From positions 1-64,000 of the forward strand of contig JAFEBM010000015.1 in the NCBI GenBank assembly GCA_018242685.1: a DNA stretch of 64,000 nt, read 5' to 3'. The position numbers and the translations under genes are program-made. Below the pieces are notes generated by a model. It was not told the origin of the DNA, did no database searches, and was given only the letters and a program-made list of their open reading frames with translations. Source of the stretch: Nitrospira sp. GTDB taxonomy: Bacteria; Nitrospirota; Nitrospiria; Nitrospirales; Nitrospiraceae. The first letter of the stretch is position 1, and each line of letters begins with the position of its first letter. Shown here piece by piece: positions 32,201-41,800 of this stretch.

Positions 32201-35200
32201 CGCCAACGGCAAGATCGACCGGCAAGCTTTATCTCAGCCGGAACAGGGGGCGATGAAGGGATGGACGGCGCCTCGCACCGCGACGGAAGCGCAGTTGGCT
32301 GCGGTCTGGGCCGAGGTATTGGGGGTAGAACGTGTCGGTGTCCATGACAACTTTTTCGAGCTTGGAGGAGACTCTATCCTCAGTTTACAGGTTATCTCGC
32401 GAGCCAAGGCGTACGGTCTGCCGCTCACGCCGCGGCATCTGTTTCAACACCAGACGATCGCCGAATTGGTTGAGGCCGCAGGCGACAGGATTGAAGTGGC
32501 CTTTTCTCAGCCGAAGTCCGGCGTCCGAGCTCAGAGGCCGACCGATTCAGCCCTGCTCGAAGCAGTGCGGCGATTATATCCCGGAGCCGAAGATGCTTAC
32601 CCGCTCACACCCGTGCAGCAGGGACTACTGTTTCACAGCCTGTACGAACCGCAGTCCGGGGTCTACATCGAGCAGCTGAGTTGCCTCCTCCGTGGCCGGC
32701 TGGACCATGCTGCCTTCCTCCAGGCCTGGCGGATGGTGATCGCGCGATCGACGCCGCTTCGCACTGCGTTCATCTGGCAGGAACTCGATAGGCCCATGCA
32801 GGTTGTGTTGTCCGGCGAGATGCCGCCCATCACCGAGCTGGATTGGCGCGACGCGCCCGAACCCAACCAGCGAGAACGTCTAGAGGAATTTCTCAGGAAC
32901 GATCGGCTGAAGGATTTCGACCTGGCAAAGCCGCCGCTCATGCGCCTTGCCTTCATCCGCGTTGGGAACGACGAACGCTACTTGGTCTGGACACATCATC
33001 ACATCGTACTCGACGGCTGGTGCCTGCCCCTTATTCTGAGCGATCTGTTTGCCTGCTATGCCTCTTCCAGAGGTGGACCGGATCCGGCCGAATCGCAGTT
33101 ACAACCTTATCGCGACTACGTCGAGTGGATTCTCTCTCAAGACCAGACGGCGGCAGAACAATACTGGCGCAAGATCTTGGCGGGCATCACGTCAACCACG
33201 CCGCTGCCGGCGGATCGCTTGTCGGACGGCGCGCAGTCGGATGGCTACGGCATGCATCGCCTGACGATCTCAGCCGCCAGGACATCGGCCCTTCAGTCCT
33301 ATGCCTCCAAGGAACGTGTCACGATCAATACGTTGGTGCAGGGAGCGTGGGCGTTGTTGCTGAGCCGTTACAGCGGCGAGGAAGAGGTGCTGTTCGGCAC
33401 GACAGTGTCAGGGCGGTCCGCGGATGTTCCGGGCATCGAGACGATGCTCGGACTGTTCATCAATACGCTGCCGCTCCGAGTCACAGTGTCACCGGACGCC
33501 GTTTTGCAGGATTGGCTGCGGGGATTGCTGCAGCAGAACGCCGAACTACGTCAATACGAGCATACCTCCCTTGCGCAGATACAGAACTGGAGTCAGCTGC
33601 CGCGGGGCAACCGGCTCTTCGACAGTCTCCTGGTCTTCGACAACCATCCGACAGACGAAACACTGGACGACGGCGGCGCTGGGCTGACCGCTCAGGATGT
33701 CCATTTAGAGGGGCAGACCAATTATCCGTTGACGGTCAACGTCGTACCGGGCGAATCGCTTTGTTTTCTCTTGTCCTATCAGAAGAAGCGCTTTTCTCCT
33801 GAACTCGTGGGACGTATCGCGGAACATCTGGACGTGGTGCTGGCCCAGTTGGTCGCGCAGCCGGAGACACGTCTGGCGGCGATCGGATTGCTGGGGGCTG
33901 AGGAGCGGCAGCAGGTGGTGGAGGAGTGGAACGCGACGAAGCGAGGTTATTCCACACGCGCGACGGTGCCGGAGCTGATCTACCATTGCGTACAGCGTAC
34001 GCCGCAAGCAGTCGCTGTGCGACTGGACGAGCAAACGTTGAGCTACGAGGCACTGTGGCGCCGTAGCGCGGCAGTGGCGGCCGAGCTGCGGCGGCAGGGT
34101 GCCGGTCCCGATGTACTGGTGGGAATCTGTGCCGAGCGTTCGCTGGAATTGGTCGTGGGCCTCATGGGCATTTTGCAAGCGGGCGGAGCGTATGTTCCGA
34201 TCGATCCAAGCTATCCGTCCGATCGGATCGCCTATATGTTGGCCGATGCGGCGCCGGCAGTATTGCTGACGCAGCCAGGCTTGAGGGGGCAGCTGCCGCC
34301 GTTCGTGGGCCGGTGTCTGGAATTGTCCGCTGTGGCACCGGAGGAGTCCGAAACCGCATGTCTTCCACCCACCCCGGTACGGCTCGATCATCTCGCGTAC
34401 ACGATTTATACGTCCGGGTCCACCGGGCGACCCAAAGGGGCCGGCAACACTCATGGAGGCCTGCTCAATCGGCTGCAGTGGATGCAGGAATATTTCGGTC
34501 TCACGCCGGCTGACCGCGTGCTGCAGAAGACGCCCTTCAGCTTCGATGTGTCAGTCTGGGAGTTTTTCTGGCCTTTGATGACCGGAGCGGAGTTAGTGCT
34601 GGCCCAGCCGGACGAACACAAGGATGGATTGCGGCTCAAGGAGCGGATCATCCGGCAGGGAATCACGACGCTGCATTTCGTGCCGCTGATGCTGCAAGCG
34701 TTTCTGGAGACACCGGGAGTGGAGGCCTGTGCGGATACGTTGCGACGGGTGATCTGCAGCGGTGAAGCGCTAGGAGCACCGGTCCAACGGCAGTGCTGGA
34801 TGCGGCTGCCGGGGGTGGAGCTGCACAATCTCTATGGGCCGACGGAAACGGCGATCGATGTCACGGCGTGGTCGTGCAATCCGAAAGCTCCAGTCGATCC
34901 AGTGCCGATCGGCCGACCGATCGCCAATACGCAGATCTATCTGTTGGACCGGCGCGGTGAGCCGGTGCCGGTGAGGGTATCGGGGGAGCTGTACATCGGC
35001 GGTGTGAATGTGGCGCGGGGCTACCACCAGCGACCGGCGCTGACGGCGGAGAAATTTGTCCCCGATCCATTTAGCGCGGAGCCGGGTCGGCGTATGTACC
35101 GGACAGGTGATCTTGCTCGGTACCGGCAAGACGGCGCGATCGAGTATTTGGGCAGATTGGACTATCAAGTAAAGATTCGGGGAGTGCGGATCGAACTGGG

Positions 35201-35822
35201 CGAGATCGAGAGCTGCCTGCAGCGACATCCGGACCTTCAGGAATCAGTCGTCGTGGTGCAGGAGACAGCGGCGGGAAGCAAACGGCTGGTTGGATATGTG
35301 GTGTGTAAGGCCGGCCATGAGATGGAGAGTGAGATGATCCGGCAATGGGTGGGAGCCCAGCTGCCGGAGGCATTCGTTCCGAGCGTCGTGCTGTCGCTGG
35401 CAGCGCTGCCGCTGACACCCAACGGCAAGGTTGATCGCAAGGCGCTGCCGATGCCCGATCTACAGGCGCAGCGGACGCAGACTTACGAAGAGCCGGTCAC
35501 GGAGTCCGAGCGAGTCTTGGCTGCGATTTGGGAAGAAGTGCTCGGCCAACCCCGCGTGGGCCGATTCGATAACTTTTTCGAGCTCGGTGGCGATTCGATC
35601 AATACGCTGCAAGTGCTGGCCCGTGCCCATCAGTGCGGCTTGAAATTGACCCCCAAACAATTGTTCGAGCATCCAACAGTGGCGGCCGCCGCAGCCGTGG
35701 CGATGCCGACAGAGATGATTTCCGAAGAGGAAATACAGGCAAAAGAGATGGAAAACAATAGGCTCGTGGACATCGAGCTGTCCGACGAAGACATGAGCAA
35801 TCTGCTGGAAGAATTAAAATAG
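29247..35822 (+). CDS. NRPS: C - A(Dab) - T - C - A(Ser) - T
   Basis: This two-module synthetase has about 2191 residues. The first C domain has HHIVCDG at 161-167. The first A-domain code read by eye is DIWELTADDK, matching diaminobutyrate, and its carrier is Ser1043. The second C domain (HHIVLDG at 1251) belongs to the LTPxQxGLLFH subclass. The second A domain reads DVWHISLIDK, the serine code, with carrier Ser2117. It should receive the reduced polyketide chain from the PKS and add Dab then Ser. The open frame extends upstream into the hydroxylase gene; the GTG at 29247 is chosen because it directly follows that stop, though its ribosome-binding site is weak and ATG 29286 is possible. The tail after the last carrier is acidic. 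Confidence 0.92.
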   Translation: MKPRYSHAFITGAMEPAATPSAPSNADIFPASFAQRRLWFLSQLEPDSASYNTALAVRLQGLLNRAALAQSLNEIVRRHEVLRTTFDEMDGELVQVIAEDRPMDLPVVDFSLDPPSERQASATAAARAEAHRPFDLRTGPLMRVCLLKLELQEHLLVITLHHIVCDGWSSQILAREFVTLYEAFDAGLPSPLPPLLIQYADYAVWQREWLQGSVVEERLAYWKEKLKGRLPVLDLPTDRPRQAVQSDRGARLSFSLSRVLTDRLHALSRRQSATLFMTLAAAFQVFLMRYSGLDDFCLGTPVANRPKRETESLIGFFANTLVLRADLSGNPTFTDLLARVQETVLGAQAHQDLPFEQLVEALQPVRALNHTPLFQVMFALQTSLAKTLTITSLEVSAMELDAGGAKFDLSLDMTEDETGLDCAFEYNQDLFDQKTVGRMAIHLQQLLESIVDNPQAHLSEIAILTAAERRKTLIEWNDTAVPDAADGQVARLFEAQAARSPEAVAVACDEETLSYRDLNDRADRIARALSIAGVGCETIVAVLADRSIDYVAMVIGLWKCGGVYLPLDPGHPPSRWTSILEASRASIVLTTEAWVSKVKSTIAQLPESLRPVVLTVEACRSEEQALSQNRATWPSAKLAYVIYTSGSTGVPKGAMVTERGLVNHLRSKIAMLRLGPTDIIAQTASQGFDISIWQLTAALLCGARTLVVPDEIAHDPEQLLHYVVSQKVTVLETVPALLQGMLDSADADGADTPTLAQLRWLLPTGEVLPPALIHRWFERYRHVPLVNAYGPAECADDVAMAEITTPPDDTSVHSPIGKPIANLRSYVVDDWLEPVPIGASGELCIAGAGVGRGYLHDPARTAEAFVPDPFSNEPGARLYRTGDRVRHRPDGTMEFLGRRDHQVKIRGVRIELGEIELRLQAHPSIREAAAVVRQDYPGQKRLAAYVVPRGGASCDSDVLIRLLREQLPEPMVPSVIVTLQALPRSANGKIDRQALSQPEQGAMKGWTAPRTATEAQLAAVWAEVLGVERVGVHDNFFELGGDSILSLQVISRAKAYGLPLTPRHLFQHQTIAELVEAAGDRIEVAFSQPKSGVRAQRPTDSALLEAVRRLYPGAEDAYPLTPVQQGLLFHSLYEPQSGVYIEQLSCLLRGRLDHAAFLQAWRMVIARSTPLRTAFIWQELDRPMQVVLSGEMPPITELDWRDAPEPNQRERLEEFLRNDRLKDFDLAKPPLMRLAFIRVGNDERYLVWTHHHIVLDGWCLPLILSDLFACYASSRGGPDPAESQLQPYRDYVEWILSQDQTAAEQYWRKILAGITSTTPLPADRLSDGAQSDGYGMHRLTISAARTSALQSYASKERVTINTLVQGAWALLLSRYSGEEEVLFGTTVSGRSADVPGIETMLGLFINTLPLRVTVSPDAVLQDWLRGLLQQNAELRQYEHTSLAQIQNWSQLPRGNRLFDSLLVFDNHPTDETLDDGGAGLTAQDVHLEGQTNYPLTVNVVPGESLCFLLSYQKKRFSPELVGRIAEHLDVVLAQLVAQPETRLAAIGLLGAEERQQVVEEWNATKRGYSTRATVPELIYHCVQRTPQAVAVRLDEQTLSYEALWRRSAAVAAELRRQGAGPDVLVGICAERSLELVVGLMGILQAGGAYVPIDPSYPSDRIAYMLADAAPAVLLTQPGLRGQLPPFVGRCLELSAVAPEESETACLPPTPVRLDHLAYTIYTSGSTGRPKGAGNTHGGLLNRLQWMQEYFGLTPADRVLQKTPFSFDVSVWEFFWPLMTGAELVLAQPDEHKDGLRLKERIIRQGITTLHFVPLMLQAFLETPGVEACADTLRRVICSGEALGAPVQRQCWMRLPGVELHNLYGPTETAIDVTAWSCNPKAPVDPVPIGRPIANTQIYLLDRRGEPVPVRVSGELYIGGVNVARGYHQRPALTAEKFVPDPFSAEPGRRMYRTGDLARYRQDGAIEYLGRLDYQVKIRGVRIELGEIESCLQRHPDLQESVVVVQETAAGSKRLVGYVVCKAGHEMESEMIRQWVGAQLPEAFVPSVVLSLAALPLTPNGKVDRKALPMPDLQAQRTQTYEEPVTESERVLAAIWEEVLGQPRVGRFDNFFELGGDSINTLQVLARAHQCGLKLTPKQLFEHPTVAAAAAVAMPTEMISEEEIQAKEMENNRLVDIELSDEDMSNLLEELK

Positions 35823-35830
35823 GAGACGGA

Positions 35831-38800
35831 GTGGCAAAGTCCGCATTACCCGAGCACATCGACTCGATTTATCCCCTCTCTCCGATGCAGGAGGGGATGC
35901 TGTTTCATACGCTCATGAATCCCGGCACCGGGATTTATTTGATGCAGAACCGATATCTCCTCGCGGGCGACCTGAATTATGACGCGTTCGTGCGAGCCTG
36001 GGATTTGGTGCTCGACCGGCATCCGGTGCTCCGGACCTCGTTCGTGTGGAAGAACCAGAAGCGCCCCTTGCAAGCGGTGCACAAACGGGTAGATGTGCCG
36101 ATTGTATCGCTGGATTGGAGAGGCCGGACTCGTTCCGAACAGATCGCGCGGCTGGACGCCGAGCTGGAAGCCGAACTCCGCGAAGGATTCGATTTCGCCA
36201 AAGCGCCGCTCATGCGGCTGTGGCTGATCCGGTTGGCGGATGACCGGTATCAGTTCGTGCACAGCTTCCATCACATTCTGCTCGACGAATGGTGCATTTC
36301 CCTCCTTCTGATGGATTTCCTCGGACACTACGGATCGCTTGTGCGAGGGGAGGGGCTCACGCGCGAGAAGCCGCGTCCTTATCGGGACTATATCGCCTGG
36401 TTGCAGAAACAGGACATCAATGCCGCGGAGTCCTTCTGGCGCGGATACCTCACAAACTTTCCCACGCCGACGCCGCTGTCGTACGACCGACTGCCTGAAG
36501 GTCTTGCTGACCAGAATGAGAACGCGGCGGATCATTGCCTGTACCTGAGTGCCGAAACGTCTGCGACGTTGGTGGATCTGGCCCAGCGGCATCGTCTGAC
36601 GGTGAACACGTTCTTTCAAGGCGCCTGGGCGCTGTTGCTCAGCTACTACAGCAGCGAGCGCGAGGTGCTCTTTGGCGTCACGGTGGCCGGCCGTCCCACC
36701 GAACTGCGGGGCGTCGAGTCGATCCTCGGCCTGTTCATCAATACGTTGCCGCTTCGAGTCTCTATGCAGCCGGACCGTTCTCTGATGGAGTGGCTGAAGG
36801 ACCTATTGGCCGAGAACGTGCTGGTGCGGCAGTACGACTATGCACCGCTCGTCCAGATGCAGCGATGGAGCGAGGTGCCGCGAGGGGAGGCATTGTTCCA
36901 CAGCCTGTTCGTCTTCGAGAACGCGCCGGTGGATCGGGAACTTTGCGAGGGACGGATTATTTTCAAGGGCGAAGAAGAGCAGTACCGAGTCCACACGAAC
37001 TATCCGTTGACCGTCATGGGATGGCCGGGACGAGAACTGGGGCTCAAGATTTCTTACGACAAGCGGCTGTTCGACGCCGATACGACCAGCCGCATGATCA
37101 GGCATCTCAAGAGGCTGCTCGAAGCGATGGCTGAACGGCCGACTGCTCGGCTCGCCGACCTATCGCCGCTGAAACAGGATGAGCGGCGACAACTATTGAC
37201 CGAATGGAATCCTGAGGTCGAGGCTGCCGGCGAGGAACAGTCCGAAAGCCTGCAACGGTTGTTCGAGGACCAGGTCGAGCGTTGTCCGGATGCTGTGGCT
37301 GTCGAGTGTCTCGAAGAGAAGGCGACCTATCGGGAACTGAATCGGCGGGCCAATCGTGTCGCTCATGTATTAGCCGAAGCGGGTGTGGGCCCCGATACGA
37401 TCGTGGCGCTGCTGGACAATCGCAGTATCGATCTGTTGACGATGATCCTGGGAGTGTTCAAGGCAGGCGGCGCCTATCTGCCGCTCGATCCGCACCATCC
37501 TCTGTCGCGCCTGACGCAGATTCTGAAGCTGAGCCGTTCCCCAGTCGTGCTCACGTCACAGGATTATCTCGCCCGGCTTCAGAGAGCTGTTGCGCAGATC
37601 GATGAAGCCTCACGCCCATGGCTCATGCCGATCGAACAGATTCTCGATGAAGTCGGCCGCGAAGATAATCCAGGCGATCAAGGACAATCCGAACATCTGG
37701 CCTATGTCATCTATACATCCGGTTCCACCGGAGTGCCGAAGGGAGCGATGGTCACAAGGCGCGGCATGCTCAACAATATCAGGAGCAAGGTGTCGGGATT
37801 GGCGCTCGAGCCGACCGACATCATCGCGCAGACCGCCTCGCAATGTTTCGACATTTCTGTCTGGCAGTTTCTGACGGCGCTGACGTGCGGAGCAAGGACG
37901 AACATCGTTCCCGACGATATATCGCGCGATCCCTTTCATCTGCTCACGCACCTCGAACGGCGGGACATCACGATCCTCGAAACTGTGCCGGCTCTCCTCC
38001 AAGGTCTGTTGGAGGCAGCGTCGGAAGCAGGATCCGGTACCGCACCTCGACTTGAAAAGCTCCGGTGGGTACTGCCGACCGGCGAAACCCTACCGCCGAT
38101 GGTATGCCGCCAGTGGTTGGCCCGTTATCCAGCAATACCATTATTAAACGCGTACGGCCCGGCGGAATGCGCCGACGATGTGGCCGTCCATCCCATCCTC
38201 GAGCCACCGGCGGCCGATACGACGCATATGCCGATCGGCCACCCGATCGAAGGGATCCGTCTGCACATTTTGAACGCCTGGTTGGAGCCCGTGCCGCCTG
38301 GGGTTCCCGGGGAGTTATACGCGGCGGGAGTCGGGGTCGGCCGCGGGTATTTACAAGACCCTGCTCGCACCGCCGAGGTCTTTCTGCCGGACCGGTTCGG
38401 TTCCGAGCCGGGCGCGCGGATGTATCGGACCGGTGATCTGGCCCGCTCTCGGAGAGATGGAGCCATCGAATTCGTGGGACGCGTCGATCAGCAGATTAAA
38501 CTGCGCGGATTTCGGATTGAACTGGGTGAGATCGAAACGCATCTATTGTCGAGTCCGCTCATACGGGAAGCGGCCGTGCTGCTGCATACGGACTCGCGTG
38601 GGGAAAAACGATTGGCGGCCTATTTCGTCGGTCGTGAGAAAGAAGGCCTGAACGTATCGACCTTGCGCGACCTCTTACAGGCCCAGCTCCCTGAGTACAT
38701 GGTGCCGACGGCGTTTGTGCCGTTGTCGATGTTGCCGCGCACGCCGAACGGGAAAATCGACCGTCTCGCGCTGGAGGCATTGGATCTGGGCGATCAATTC

Positions 38801-41800
38801 GCCCGTCTCTATACGGCGCCCCGCACGGCGACGGAGGAAATTCTTGCAGGCATCTGGTCCGATGTGCTGGGTGTCGAGCAAGTCGGTGCCCACGACGATT
38901 TCTTCGAATTGGGCGGCCATTCGCTGCTGGCGACGCAGATCATGTCGCGGCTCCGCAGCACGTTCCACGTCGAGCTTTCACTGCGGACTGTGTTCGAATC
39001 CACGAGCATCGCGGCCTTGGCCGCAGCCGTGGATCGCGCGAGGAAAGACGGCGCGGCCACCCAGTCGCCACCGTTGGTACCGGTCGCCCACACCGGCCCG
39101 CTGCCTACGTCCTTCGCTCAACAGCGTCTCTGGTTCCTCGCGCAGCTGGAGCCGGACAGCCCCTTCTACAATTTGCCGGCCGGGTTCCGCCTGCGGGGCA
39201 AGTTGGATGTCGATCTGTTAACGGCCGGTCTTAACCAGGTGATCGCGCGGCACGAAGCCTTGCGGACGGTGTTCCAAGAAACTGATGGGCAACCGGCGCA
39301 GATCGTGCTGCCTTCGGTGACGATCGAAATTCCCGTCGTGGATCTTCGCGATGTTCCAGCGGAGGAGCGGCCGGCCCTGTTGATCAAGCAGACCAAGTCG
39401 GAAGCACAGCGTATTTTTGATCTCACAGGCGGACCCTTGGTGCGTGCGCGAGTCTGGCGCATCGAGGAAGAAGAGTATGTGCTGCTGATGACCCTGCATC
39501 ACATCGTTTCCGACGGCTGGGCGATGGACGTCTTGATCAGGGAATTGGTGACGTACTATCAGGCCGGTTTGTCGGGACAGCCGGCCGCGCTGCCGCCGTT
39601 GCCTATCCAGTATGCCGACTATGCGGTCTGGCAGCGTGACTGGATGCAGGGGGCTGTTCTGGAGACTCAGCTCGCCTATTGGAAAAACCGTTTGGGAGAT
39701 GCGCCTGCCGCATTGGAGTTGCCGACCGATCGACCTCGTCCCACCGTGCAGACCTATCGTGGCGCATGTTGCGAATTGGTAGTACCCGGCGAGTTGTTGC
39801 AACAGATCACGGCCTTCAGCCGCCGGCACGGTCTCACTTTATATATGACGCTGCTCACGGCCTTCACGGCGCTGCTGCATCATTACAGCGGCCGAACCAG
39901 CATTCTTGTCGGCAGTCCTGTTGCGAACCGGCTCCGGATCGAGGTGGAAGAAATTATCGGGCTCTTCGTCAACACGCTCGTGTTGCGAACGGATATTCCG
40001 GACAACCCGCGCTGGATCGACCTGTTGGATCGGGTGAGGAGAGAAGTCCTGGACGCTCAAACTCATCAAGATCTCCCTTTTGAGCATCTGGTGGACGCGC
40101 TGCAGCCGGAACGAAACTTGAGCCATTCTCCGCTCTTTCAGGTCATGTTCACCGTGCAGACACCGGCGGAACAATCCATGGAGACGCCGGGACTTCAAGT
40201 GGACAACATGGAGATCGATCCAGGTACCGCGCTTTTCGACTTGTCGTTGGACATGGTGGTCGCGCCCAACCGGCTGTCCGGTTCCTTCGAATACAATACG
40301 GACCTTTTCGATGAGCGCACCGTCAGACGTTTTGCGGATGGTTTTCTGGAAATTCTGACTTTCATGGTCGGCAAACCGGAAGGGCGAGTACAGGATGTGC
40401 CTCCCGTGACGGAACGCGAGCGTCGTCTGCAACTTGTCGACTGGAACAATGTTCCCGGTCCCGATTTGACGCTTGACTATGTCACCCGATTCGCCGCGCA
40501 GGTCGAGCGGACGCCGGAATCGCCAGCGGTTGTTTGTCGTAAGCGGAGTTGGAGCTATCGAGAACTCTATCGACGGGCGGGCAAGACATCGGCTGCCTTG
40601 GCGGCGGCCGGAGTCGGGCCGGACTCGGTCGTGGCAGTGCTGGGAGAACGGAGCCCCGCGCTGCTGGCGATGATTCTCGGCGTTTTGGAGGCGGGAGGTG
40701 CTTATCTGCCGTTGGATCCGCGGCATCCTCAACAACGCATGGTACAGATCCTGAAACTGAGCCGCCCGCTCATTCTGTTGGTGACTCGGGAATGGGAAGC
40801 AAGGGCCGCAGATCTGTTGAATGAGCTTCCCGCGGACAGGCAGCCGCGGCTATTGATCATCGAACAGGTGATGGACCAGGACATCGAGCTTGCAGATCCC
40901 AGGCCGAAGCGCCCGGCCGGACGCTTGGCCTATCTCATCTATACATCCGGTTCGACCGGCACGCCTAAAGGCGTGATGATCGAGCAGGACGGCATGCTCA
41001 ACAATATTCTCTACAAACTGAAGAGTCTGGAGATGACGGCAGACGATGTCGTCGCGCAGACCGCCTCGCAATGTTTCGACATCTCTGTCTGGCAGTTTCT
41101 CACGGCCTTGTTGTGCGGGGCGAGAGTGCACATCGTTCCGGACGATGTGGCCCATGATCCGACGGCGCTGCTGTATCACTTGGACGAGACCGGCATCACC
41201 ATCATCGAGCCGGTTCCAGCGGTGCTGCAGGGCTTTCTTACCATTGATGACGACGTGCCTGCGTTGGCCAGGGTGCGATGGGTGTTGCCGACGGGCGAGG
41301 CTCTTTCCTCAGCTCTCTCTCGTCGATGGTTCGCGCGCTACCCGACTATTCCATTGATGAACGTGTACGGACCGGCCGAATGCTCGGACGACGTGGCTAC
41401 GCATGTGATTTGTTCGCCGTCGGACGATGCGGATCGTCCAGTCCCGATCGGGCGGCCCGTGCCCGGCCTCTGCCTCTACATTTTGAATCGACATCTGACT
41501 CCCGTGCCGGTCGGCACAGCCGGCGAACTCTGCGTCGGAGGAGTCGGAGTGGGGCGCGGCTATCTCCGGGATCCCGAGCGGACAGCGGCGGCCTTCGTGC
41601 CGGATCCCTTTGGATCGGACGCGGGAGCAAGGTTGTATCGCACGGGAGACCTTGCCCGCTATCGGAAAGACGGCACGATCGAGTTTGTGGGGCGCGCGGA
41701 TCATCAAGTAAAGATCCGTGGCTATCGCATCGAGCCGGGTGAAATCGAAGCCAAATTGCTGGAGCAGCGGGCGGTTCTGGAAGCCGTGGTGATGGTACGG

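Noticed and set aside
35846-36619. Long antisense open frames inside the NRPS genes, such as this one on the - strand
   Set aside because: They mirror coding sequence in GC-rich genes, have no ribosome-binding sites and show no protein-family motifs.
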